Positions 11,668 to 23,163 of a stretch of 64,000 bases of DNA are shown here, piece by piece. Position numbers and translations under genes: made by a program. The notes beneath the pieces were generated by a model. That model searched no databases, was not told the DNA's origin, and worked only from the letters and a program-made list of their open reading frames with translations. The stretch lies in assembly GCA_963932465.1 (NCBI GenBank), contig OZ010787.1, positions 16,695,936-16,759,935 of the forward strand, written 5' to 3'. The first letter of the stretch is position 1, and every line of letters begins with the position of its first letter. The stretch is from Maratus speciosus. Its lineage: Eukaryota > Arthropoda > Arachnida > Araneae > Salticidae.

Positions 11668-14124
11668 GACTCTGATGGGCAGTGAGTACTCATTTTAAAG
11701 CGGATAATTCTGTTAGTCGTTGTCATCCATTCTGCGAGGGGCATGTTTAGAATGAACCATTACAACTGATTATATGTCTCCTCCAAGTCCAGTTAATTTC
11801 CTCTGCATCATTTATTAAATAACATCGTTGGCAAAAATTAGATTCTAACCCACAGGGATGCGCCGGACTAATAGGAAAATCTTTGTCCACGTGCTTATTT
11901 CCTTCTTATTTCAATTTTTGAAGCCATAGAGAGTAATTTTTAAACATTATTTCCTGAAATCAAGAAAAGGGTACTCAGCACATACCAGAAATACCTGATA
12001 GATATCTGCAAAGTTATTTCATCAAGATATTGCTCAGAAGAACTAGCGAATAGGAACCCAAGAAACTTGTCCTACGCAAGATCGCCCACAACGACGCATA
12101 AAATTATTCGCCTTTATATAAACACTGATTGACCATCAGAGTCTGGTTCACTCACAAAGTATGTAATCCAAGTTTATGCCACATGATGGCTTACACCAAA
12201 TAAAATTCACATCTAAAAAATTGATCTAAAAACTTATGGGAAATTACTCGGCTACAAAACATCACAGAAAACGGCAAAAAACAAATACTAAAAAAATTTA
12301 TTTAGGACAAGGGTAGCTTTTCACATCGAGAGCAAATTCTTATTGCAATTACGATGACGATCGCCATCACATTAAACAACAAGCTTATCAGGATATAAAA
12401 AAATCAAGAGGTAGAGTAAATGATGGCATACTCAAAGATGAAATACCTAAACTTTGTAAAATGTTGTAGGAACGGAATTCCCAATCACTATGCAGTAACT
12501 GGTTGTAATTTTGGTGAAGATACTATAGGACTGAATAGATTCCATTAATTCCACTGCATTACTCTGCTTGCCTTATCATACACAAGCAGTATAAATATAC
12601 GTGAAGAAGTGTCACAGCAGCACCCAACGTCTGTGGATACAAAGAAGAGATGGATTAGGTTGATACATAGGAATCTTATCTCAGTCTTTGATAAAAAATC
12701 ACAATTCAATATATAAATAAAACATTGTGCTCAGATGGAAGGGTGGTCAAGCTATGCACTGCTGTGTCATGAAATTCAGCCACTCCCACGTGATACCCCC
12801 TTGGTAGATTTGAAAGCAACTACGAAAGAGCTGTATTCCAAATAACAATTAGTTGTAAGACACAACAGAGTGGAAACGCCTTTTTTAACCAAAAGTTGTC
12901 AGTTTTGCTCCCGTTATACAGAACAAAGATATCATTTTATCGTTTAAATGTGTTAAGTCATTAATAATAAAGGTTTAAATAACACTTTTAAATAATGGCC
13001 AGCTGTATAGGAATTTTTTTATTTTTTTGAAAAAATGTCAAATTTTACCCAAAATTTCGACTTTTGGACCAAAAGCGCAGACTCGAGCCATTTTTTTTCA
13101 GCGGTAATATTGCATGCGGATGATGTACTAGTATAAAGGCAACTTTTGGCACCTACCCGTTTTTGATTTTCAAAAAATAATTTTTTTCGCTCCACCCTAA
13201 TACTCAGTTAGCCAACACTCCTCACATGTCTTATTATAGGCATGCTTTTGGCTATATTCCAAAATCCAAGACAAAAATGTATGATTTATTAACTTATAAC
13301 TAATTATACAATGCTTTAAACATGATAAAAATACTAATAAATAATTAAAATAGTGTTAAATTATTTCATTAAATGCATTTTAAATTTTATGAAATAATTC
13401 AGAATTTTCTTACAACAATAATTTAAATTAGATCAAAAAATTTGGAAATCTAGAGGAATTCCCACCAACAAGCACCTCTGCATATTGTAATTCCCATTGT
13501 CTACAAAAATGGTTTAAGAATCAGTAAGATGCAGATGTTATGCCAGTGCTTTTATTATGTAGAATCTGAAATCTTGCTGGAAAAAATCAGAATTAATAAT
13601 AAAACAAATGTATCAAGGTTCTGTGTTTCCTTTAAATTGTCTATCTTTACTTGGAACAAAATTAAAAGAACATAATTCCATAATTTACTTAAATTGCCTT
13701 TACTTTATCTGTACTTCTTTTATGATAAGAGTTATCTATTTTACTTTACGATAGCAGCTATTTACCTTATAGTAATTTAAACATATTTTAAAATATGTAC
13801 AATTGGAAAGTGTGTTTGATAGCGTTCTCGCAGTTTTCCAACAATTTTGATTTTTTTTGACAAACCTTAGATAATGAGTGGTGGCTAATCAGGAGTCAGT
13901 CTACTGTACTTAATATATTTTTTTATAAATGCAAGATACATGATTCATATAAATTTATAAAGAATTGCAGACGCAGAATAATTGGTGGATGAGCAGGACT
14001 GGCAACACTTATGTTTAGATGTAAGACATCCCATTACTAATTACTAGTATAGACACAGATGGAATGCTGTAGGTTACATTTAAAAAATGATTCATGTTCT
14101 TATACCTAATTTCACATAAACTGT
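11668..14124. other. AT-rich DNA, no gene recognised
   Basis: I see no coding segment with supporting motifs or splice sites. 12000-12700 has somewhat more balanced base composition but only short ORFs. Short inverted matches at 11668 and 12135 may bound a small MITE. Confidence 0.4.
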
Positions 14125-15273
14125 TATATGGGGCATTCTCACAATCTTTTGACTTTCATGTCCCTGAATAATAATTTTTTATTTAATACACTTTTTGTGT
14201 TTTTTTTATTTCATATACTGGGGAACATCTAATTGCATGATTGCATAACAATATTAACGAGATAAATAAGTTTTGGACGATGTTGGGGGTCCAAATACCA
14301 GGAAAACTCATCTACCGTCCTGTGTCCCTGATGCTGATTTTTAAATTTGGAGCTGTCTGTATAAAATTATGGCAATAAAAATAATTCGATGGAATTTTTT
14401 TCTGAAACTGGAACTATTGTTTTATACAAATATGTAGCTAAAAATTAACCTGCACATATTTTTAGGGTTGCTATTATTTTTTAAACTCTGTCCCTGGGTT
14501 TTAGATTCCTTACCATCCCTCTTCTAAAATTATACAGAAAATCATTTCAGATGCAGCCACAGAAATTTTTTCAGGTTTTTTCTCATGCAGAAGTATGCTA
14601 GAGAAATAATGTCTAAAATTCTTTGGCAGGAAATTTACTGTAGAATTTAAATCAGCATTTAAATATCGATTTCAAGCATCGTGGCTTTATTGGTAGTCTC
14701 ACCGTCCCCGGGGTTTATTCCTGCACTTTTCGAGGTAAATAAATAAAAAAAAAATTAATTTAATCCAATGTTAACAAATGTTTCTAAAAATCAATGAACA
14801 TTGTGGCTATTACTTAGTCTTAACATGATTTTCCTAAAAATAGGTGGTAATTTTCCTTACCGTCCTTTTTTTTTACCATTTCGTCCCTTTTTTCTAATAC
14901 CATCCCCTTTTTTTACCTTACCGTCCCTTTTTTAACACCCCTTTAAGACAATGTTATACAAAAATCTGTATTAAAAGTACTACATTGTTATTATTTCTTA
15001 TTTGAATGTCCTGTGGGTACTATGCAAATTCATTATAAGTAAAAATTTAGAAGAAAATAAAAAGTTATAGGGGTAAAATGGTGAGGAAAATTAAACTCGC
15101 AAATTTAACTTAAGCCTCAGTTAAATAAAAAAAATTTCGCTGCTGACCATTTTTTCTTTATTTTGAATCATTAAGGCATTGGTCTATCAGATTAAAATGT
15201 TATTTTAGCAAGTTTAATTTCGCCAGATTTTTTTTTTCCCAAAAGTCAAAAGATTGTGAGAAGGCCCCATATA
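14125..15273. mobile_element. 1.15-kb non-autonomous DNA transposon, TIR TATATGGGGC
   Basis: Inverted ends match over about 35 bp: the left reads TATATGGGGCATTCTCACAA and the right, reversed, TATATGGGGCCTTCTCACAA, both followed by TCTTTTGACTTT. The interior has no transposase ORF but repeats the word TTACCGTCCC(T)n several times near 14690-14940. The flanking TATA prevents a clear call of the target duplication. Confidence 0.75.
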
Positions 15274-17164
15274 CGTTACTGTTACTTATTTTATATTATA
15301 CTGAATTTCTCTACATACAGGTTCTCAGCTTTCTTTTTTTTTTTTTTTTTTTTTTTTTTCTTGTAGCACTTACCTAGACACAGCAAAATTTTAAGAATGA
15401 GACTTCTTAAAATTTAAAGATTTATTTCTGATATTTAAACTGTGTTTGATTTCTGGCAGACAATAATGATTTTTTAAAGAGAATTATACTTTTAAACAGA
15501 TTAATTTTATATCTGCTGAAGTATTCTTGACATTTGTATCTAATTTGTGTTCTCTTCTGTACTGTTTCAAGAAAAGGGTATCATTAAGATATCTCTGTTG
15601 AATTACTTTTTGCTTATTTTTATCAAAATGAGTTCAATTTCATTTCTCGAAATCACAGCCACTACAAAAAAACATAAAATTATTAATCATAACATAAAAT
15701 TATAATATCTTATTTTGATAAAGAATTCTGCAGAAATATAAAAAAACAATTAAAAGGATTCTCAAGTTTTTATGAAAATTTTTATGTTATAAACAGAAAA
15801 CATAAGTGTTTAAGAAATTTCCTTTATTTAAAAGGCATTTTTGTGCATAGATTGTTCTGGTTATTTAATTGAGATTCGTAAAAGAATACTTTATCTTCTT
15901 ACAAATTTAATATTTTTAAAGCAATCTCTCTAAAAAATAATAAAGCTGATTAAAAAAAAAAACTAATTATTAAACTCACATTTCCCAGGCTATTTTCAGC
16001 TCTAGCCCAGCATCTCTGAGGTTAATTTGGAAAGAAAACACACACAAACTATTTTTTTCTTCTACTACTAATAGTGATTTTAAACATTCAAACTATCATA
16101 AAAGGATAACATTAGAATTATTGGTTCGTCTTAAAAAAACAGATGAAAATTCATGAGAGTTTTTACAGGAACTGATCATTATTTTGTAAATACTTTATCC
16201 GTTTTTATTTGAAATCTATACTTCTCTATCAGAATGTCATACATATAGAGAAATTGGACATTTGAATATATAATATTCTACTTTCATATGTCTGCAAATA
16301 AAAGATATAAAAATAATAACAAACCATCTTCAGCTAGTTATGTAGCATCCTGTCTATGCCTATAATCGGAGTAAAACCCAATTATTCTAAAAATATCAAA
16401 CTGATTCATATGCCATAAAAAATTTAAGTTAAATCTATTTTTTATAACATTTTAATCAAGATTTAGCTTCTTTATTCCATTAGTAATGTTTTTTTCTTCA
16501 TCTCTGAACTGACCAGCTCACCCTTAAGTATGCACGCACCATGGAGAAAATGACTGCCCTGTTATAAAATACATTATATTCAACTATTTTCTCAAATGAA
16601 ATTAATCACTAAAGTCTTCCAGTTTCAGCTAATATAACAATATCAATGGAAACAGTTTGCAAAAAGATAGCTTAAATTGCTAACACTGGTGTGATAAAGA
16701 AATAACTAATTGGTTAAGGGATATGAGGAAAGTACTAAAATTCTAAACTGACCTCAACATAACTAAAGTAATAATAACAATCAAACTGGAAAGGCATTTT
16801 GATCTTAAAAAGTAAATTATTATCTAGACTCTATAAAATATGATAGTCAAAATAAATATTTAGAAATTTTAAAATAAAACTTTCTTCTTTCCTTTTGCAG
16901 TACAATAATACATCTGTTCAAAAGAATTCCGACACTTTTTTCTAAGATTAAGCTGATTAAACAAGATAAAAGAAAACATTGATTTATAATGATTTAGGGG
17001 TACAACGCCTTGAGATTTTCAATTAAAAAAAAAAAAAAAAAAAAAAAATTGATTTTTTTTTTTTACTACATAAATTGTTTATACTGTTAAAAATATTTTA
17101 AGCATTTAACCATTTCAAAATTCAAATTATTTCTGTAGTTATAGTGCTGTGATTATCTAAGAAC
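15274..17164. other. AT-rich DNA with long homopolymers, no gene
   Basis: Includes poly-T near 15332-15359 and poly-A near 17026-17048. No ORF of note and no paired repeats were found. Confidence 0.5.
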
Positions 17165-17905
17165 ATGGATTCTCAGCTGATATCAAGAGTGAACATGAAA
17201 GCCCAACAAGAGACTAAAAAAGGCAAGGAAATTGAAAAAACTGATCAAAAGTAGTCAGAGGGCATCATGGCATCACTGGGAGACTCAGAGACCACTGCCA
17301 AGCCCTACCTCCCGGAATTACCCATGTTAACGGGTTTTGTGCCCTGGGCAGCTGGGCGATGTAATGAAATACCTATGCCAGATTCCCGCAGGCGGTCCCC
17401 ACGAGCGGTGATCCCAGCAAGTACACGGGCCAACTAAATGAGCTAAGCCGATGTGTCTAATTTATTAATTGCTCTTTGTTAAACTTTGTGAGGCACCGCA
17501 CACCACATACTTGCCGTGCTAGATGAAATAGGTCTGGATAATTTTGTGCCTAAAGGGTGGTAACATCTTAGCTGAATGAGGAGGCAATTTTGACAGAAGT
17601 TAAGACTATGTTAATAACACTATATTTGATGAACTTGGATGAGATGAACTATATTGAAATGGCCGAAAAGCTAAGATTTACCGCAGAAGGGATAATTTTG
17701 GGCCGAGATGCAAGACAGACGTATCGTTGCAGAGGGAGATGGGAGTTCGCCTTTCTACTGTACCCCACCAGATAAAAACTGGCTCCGTGAGCTGTCCTGT
17801 TGGAGCGGGTCCGGTAGCTCATGTGGACAAAGTCCTATTGCACCTAATAAAGAGGCGAACTGTCAAAAAGAAAAACAAAAAATTATTTTTTTTTTTAAAA
17901 AAAGG
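17165..17905 (+). other. Unidentified GC-richer block ending in AATAAA and A-rich tail
   Basis: Base composition differs sharply from both flanks (CCCTGGGCAGCTGGGCGATG and GCAGGCGGTCCCCACGAGCG near 17340-17415). An AATAAA lies at about 17846, followed by A-rich sequence and a homopolymer. This looks like a retroposed transcript or the UTR of a non-LTR element on the plus strand. I do not recognise its source. The ORFs inside are short. Confidence 0.4.
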
Positions 17906-18217
17906 AGGGGAAGAGTGCTCAGCCAGGCCAGCCACTCAGGGGGGCAGGGGGTTAGCCTAAAAATGAAAGGATTATTAGATATGACATATTATTTATTACA
18001 AATTACTTAAATGGACAAAATATGGAAACTTTGTACTCGATTGACTTAAATAAGCTTAGCCTCTATTTTAACTCCTTGGTTTTGACCAGCACTGATTACT
18101 ACTGATTTTAATAAATTGAAATTCTAATTAAACTAAGTAAGATTACTTAATAGTTGAATGACTGAGGTAGACTTAATCTCTATCAAACCCCTTAACTTTA
18201 ACTGAAACTGAATTGCT

Positions 18218-18264
18218 TCATTGGCTTATTACTAAACTGCAGAGATGACTGTGCTTTGATTGAA
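18218..18264 (-). pseudogene. Candidate severed 3' end of host exon Z
   Basis: Minus-strand bases directly outside the left inverted repeat. Joined to 32083 across one TATA they give about a dozen more codons and a TAG near 18218; joined across TA alone they stay open in another frame. This is inference from reading-frame continuity only. Confidence 0.3.
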
Positions 18265-18715
18265 TATAGGGTCATTCCATGTCAAATCAACGTGGGGTCT
18301 GGACCTCAACATCTCAGATTTCCATAATTTTTTGTTTATGGTTTGTATCCATGAAGTATATGAAAAATCTAATTTTTTTTCCCTAGTGGATTTTTTTTAC
18401 GGAATTTTAAAAATTGCCAAAAGTACCAAATTTAACCAAACTCTCAATCACAAAATCCTTTACAATTCTTTAACAAATTGGGCTAGAGAGTTAAGTTAAG
18501 ATCTTTTTATGGGCTTTAATATGATATGCAACACTAACAATTTTGTGTAAAATAAATTTTTTGACAAATTTTCAAAATTTTTGAATTTAAATTTTTCAAA
18601 AACACTATCTTTAATTTTTTTCAAAAAAATATATGTTAATCTTTGACTTTTTGGCTACAAGTATGCCAAATTTCAAGATGGAGAAATGATGAGGTTTTGA
18701 ATTATTAATTTTTAA
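18265..18715 (+). repeat. Left long inverted repeat of the 13.8-kb element
   Basis: Inverted counterpart of about 31600-32082; similarity covers nearly the whole length, with small indels. Begins TATAGGGTCATTCC. Confidence 0.8.
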
Positions 18716-18906
18716 ATATGAGTTATACATGAAAAATTTCAAGTATCAGGGGAAAATTAACAATTGTACAATTTCTTTTCATATATAATTCACACTTCTT
18801 TTTCATTAAAAATTTCAGAGTTTGATGCTAAGCAAATTTAGTTCTAAGGCATGAAAATTTTCTAAAGCATATTTCTCAAAATATAATTATATAATTTGCC
18901 CTTAAG

Positions 18907-19313
18907 GGGGACTCTTCATTCACTTGAAAGCACCTGATCGGTAAAGTTAAACCTATGGGCAGGTTGTTTTCGAATTTTTCGTTTAAATTTGAATATTTTT
19001 AAATGATTTTTTTTACATAGGATAGTTGATGTCGATCTCTCATGTCTATTTTTTAATTTTTCGATTTCGGTTGCAGATTTTTAAATAAAGGTACTTTCAC
19101 TTTCGGACTGGTTTCGAAAGTTACAGTACCTTTATTAAAAAAAATCTGCAACCGAAATAAAAAAAATTCCCTATTAAAGATTGACTTCAGCTATCCTATG
19201 AAAAAAAAATCGTTTAAAAATATTCAAATTTAAATGAGAAATTCGAAAACAGCCTGCCCATAGGTTTAGCATTACCAAGCACATGTTTTCAAGTAAGTGA
19301 AGAGTGTTTTCAC
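18907..19313. mobile_element. Foldback MITE (about 400 bp, nearly complete palindrome)
   Basis: Two arms of about 190 bp face each other around 19105. The left has AAACCTATGGGCAGG and later GGTTGCAGATTTTTAAATAA; the right carries the reverse complements (CCTGCCCATAGGTTT, AAAAATCTGCAACC). The outer ends match more loosely (ACTCTTCATTCACTTG against CAAGTAAGTGAAGAGT). Single-stranded DNA or RNA from here would fold into a long hairpin. Confidence 0.8.
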
Positions 19314-20810
19314 CTGGCACTTCTATCTTTTGATAGTTTAATTTTACAGCCATCACATATTTTCATGCCCTTATTAATATTAAATCTTAAACTGCACTAC
19401 CAAGTTGTTACATTCCTAAGTTTGCCTGATTTTGAATGAATTGTTTCTTTATAGGGATTGATCTGGATGGGTTACCTCATCTATATAGCTTTTCTATTTC
19501 CATTTTAACTCATTTAATTATGTCTTTTTCTTAAAATCACTTTTCTTTTGTTTTATTCTTTGTTTGGCACAGCATGTCCCTAAAGGGATTTTGTGCAATA
19601 AAACTCAATACAACCACCTTTATAGGGATTGCAGCATTTAACAGAAAATAATGCCCAGTCTTTCTTATCTTCTGACATCATTAATAGTAGTAATTCAAGA
19701 CTTCTTTGTTAAAGCATATGATTAAAGTAAAATGAAGCTTGTTTATTAAATAGTTATCCTTCTATATGTAAAGAAAAATAATAATAACGATTTGGGAATG
19801 TGTCAAACAATTTTGAAAGGAACCAATGAAAATCTGCATAGATACCTCAAAATGCATCTGATTAGTCAGAGCTTTCTGACTTTTCTTAGCAGGAATTGCG
19901 CTTGGCGGAAACCATGAAAGTAGAGAGGATGGGTGGGGAAAGGGAAGAATCTTCTGCATTTCGATAGACTTATTTAAGGGGTCGATGGCAAAGGTGATTT
20001 TTACAGAAAGAAGATAATTTACATTAACTAATGAGAAGGGGGGGGGGTCATTTGCATTTCGATTGTCTTCTGCTATTTTTTATGAGGGAGGGTATGTAGA
20101 TTATTTAATTATTATTACTATAAAAAAAGATAGAAGGAAATATTTATATATATATATAATTTTACACATATATGTTGGTAGCGAAGTGAAAATTTCAGAG
20201 GAGAGGAGATTTATATGATAAGATTATTTACTGTAACTACAAATTATCAACTTCATTAGAAAAAAAAAAATTCCAATAATTTTAATAAAGTTGTTGCTTT
20301 TTAAATTTAACATTTTTTAAATTTACAATATTTTAAATTTTCTATTAATTTATAATTTTATTTAATTATAAATTTATTTAATTTGTAATCATTCAAATAA
20401 ATTATAAATTTTACCTTTTTTTAATGATTTTATATTTAATAATTCTTATAATTATGAAACTCAGTAAGCTCTAATGATTATGTGCTCGGAGATAGGAAAA
20501 AAAATCGTCAGGAGTTGGAGAGGAGCATATTTTTACCAAGTGGAATCTAAAAATTGAATGCATAGGAAATAAGGGATCGCAAAGCGATCCAGAATGGAAA
20601 CGCGAAACAATTACATATAGTGTTGGCTAGACGATAGGGATGGCTTTGCAATACCGAACAGAATAGCGAAGTGATTACAAAAGGGGTTGATGAGCGTAGC
20701 GAACAGGGGGGCTGAGCCCCTCCCCCCTAATTAAAGGATAATTAATGTAGGACATACTTTTACGAAAACTGTTTAAATGCAGAATTTATATCACTGAGTG
20801 CACAAGTATA
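19314..20810. other. AT-rich spacer inside the 13.8-kb element
   Basis: No gene. 19560-19615 shares a short stretch (GCATGTCCC...AAAGGGATTTTGTG) with 38995-39050, probably tails of one repeat family. 20480-20740 is richer in GC, with CpG-containing words and a near-perfect palindrome GGGGGGCTGAGCCCC at about 20705-20722. Confidence 0.5.
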
Positions 20811-23163
20811 AAAAGTCCTTCCGGCCAGTGCCGGGAGGAAGAGGTAGCTTTCATAATCCTTATTTAAAAAAAGCCAACTTATATCATGCAAACACACGAA
20901 GCTCAATTTAGTGGAAACCGAATATTGGAGATTCAATACTAATTTTTATCAATATAATGAATGAGAATTTCGCGAAATTATTCAGCTTTATCCAAGCTGC
21001 TTTTCTTTAAAGTAACTTATATTTGGCTGCCAAATTCGGAAATTTCTTAAAGTGCCTGTCATTTTAAGACAAAATGGTGGATGAGGCTAAGCAGTGAACT
21101 TGGTCGAGACCTTAGTAATTGCTGTGCACATGCTCACTCACATCGGAATCGGTTAATATATAGGAGTGCTGTCGCATGCAAAAAATCAGATTTTTCAAAA
21201 TGTCACCCACAATAGAAATTGAAACTGCTATATCTGAGCCATTTTTTAAGGTAAAGACAAACAAAAAATGCTCCTGAATCCTTATATCAAGACCAAATAC
21301 TTAAGAAAGAAACCTTTTTCAATTTCTATTTTTTTTGCACCTCACTTTAAATATATATATTTTTTTTTAATTTAATGGCCGCCATTTTGAAACAAGATGG
21401 CTGATGAATCTGGCCAGCGAACTTGGTCGAGGTGTTGATGTATACTATCCACATGCCTTCTTACATCGAAATAGGCGAATACGTGTGTTATCGCATGAGA
21501 AATACAAGATCGTTTCAAAATGTTAGCCATGCTAGAAATTCAAAGTGCTATAAATCAACCATTTTTTAAGATATCAACAAAAGAACAAATTTTCAGAAAC
21601 AAAAACTGCTCCGGAATCTTTGTATCAAGGCCAAACACATAAAAAAAATCTTTTTCATTTTCCAATTTTTTAATACCTCATTTTGAATTTTAAATTTAAT
21701 TTTTTTTAAATGGCAACCCTTTTGAAACAAGATGGCGAATGAAGCTGGCCAACGAACTCGGTCGAGACATTGGTATGTACTATGTACAGACCAAGTAACA
21801 TCCAAATAGGTTCATAAATACGCCTGTTATGGCGTGACAAAAATCAGGTCGTTTTAAGATGTCAGCCACAAGAGAAATTCAAAATGCTATTACTCAGCTA
21901 TTTTTTTTTAGATATAGACGAAAGAAAAACTGTTCCGGAATCTTTGTATTAAGGTCAAACACATACAAAAAAAAACTTTTTCATTTTCCAAATTTTTGGT
22001 ATCTCATTTAAATTTTTTTATTTTTTAATTTTTTTAAATGGCCGCCATTTTGAAACAAGATGGCGGATGAAGCTGGCCAACGAACTCGGTCGAGATATTT
22101 GTATGTACTATGTACACACCAAGGTACATCCAAGTTGGTTCATAAATACGCCTGTTATTACGTGAGAAAAATCAGGACGTTTCAAAATGTCAGCCACGCT
22201 AGAAATTCAAAATGCTATAACTCAGCCATTTCTTGAGATATAGACGAAGCAAAAACTGCTCCCGAATCTTTTTATCAAGGTCAAACACATAAGAAGAAAA
22301 TATTTTTTCAATTTTCAATGTTTGGTACCACATTTCAAATTTAAATTTTTCTTAAAAATTTAAATGGCCGCCATTTTTAAACAAGATGGCAGGTGAAGCT
22401 GGCCAACGAACCCGGTCGAGACATTGGTATGTACTATGTATAAACGAAGTTACATCCAAATCGGTTCATAAATACGCCTTTTATCGCGTGACAAAATTCA
22501 GGACGTTTCAAAATGTCAGCCACGCTAGAAATTCAAAAGGCTATAACTCAGCCATTTTATAAGATATAGACGAAACAAAAACTGCTCCGAAATCTTTGTA
22601 TAAAGGTCAAATACATAAGAAAAAAATATTTTTCCATTTTCAATTTTTTGGTACCACATTTCAAATTTTAAATTTTTAAAAATTTTTTAAATGGCCGCCA
22701 TTTTGAAACAAAATGGCGGATGAAGCTGGCCAACGAACTCGGTCGAGAGATTGGTATGTACTATGTACACACCGAATTACATCCAAATCGGTTCATAAAT
22801 ACGCCTTTTATCGCGTGACAAAATTCAGGACGTTTCAAAATGTCAGCCACGCTAGAAATTCAAAATGCTATAACTCAGCCATTTTTTAAGATATAGACGA
22901 AACTAAAACTGCTCCGGAATCTTTGTATAAAGGTCAAATACATAAGAAAAAAATATTTTTCCATTTTTAATTTTTTGGTACCACATTTCAAGTTTTAATT
23001 TTTTTTTAAATTTTAAATGGCCGCCATTTTGAAACAAAACGGCGGATGAAGCTGGCCAACGAACTCGGTCGAGACATTGGTATGTACTATGTACACACCG
23101 AATTACATCGAAATCGGTTCATAATTACGGGAGTTACAGTGTGACATAGGTCAGATATATATA

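Noticed and set aside
17811..17850. Possible tRNA A box (GGTAGCTCATGTGG)
   Set aside because: No B box or cloverleaf follows at the right distance.
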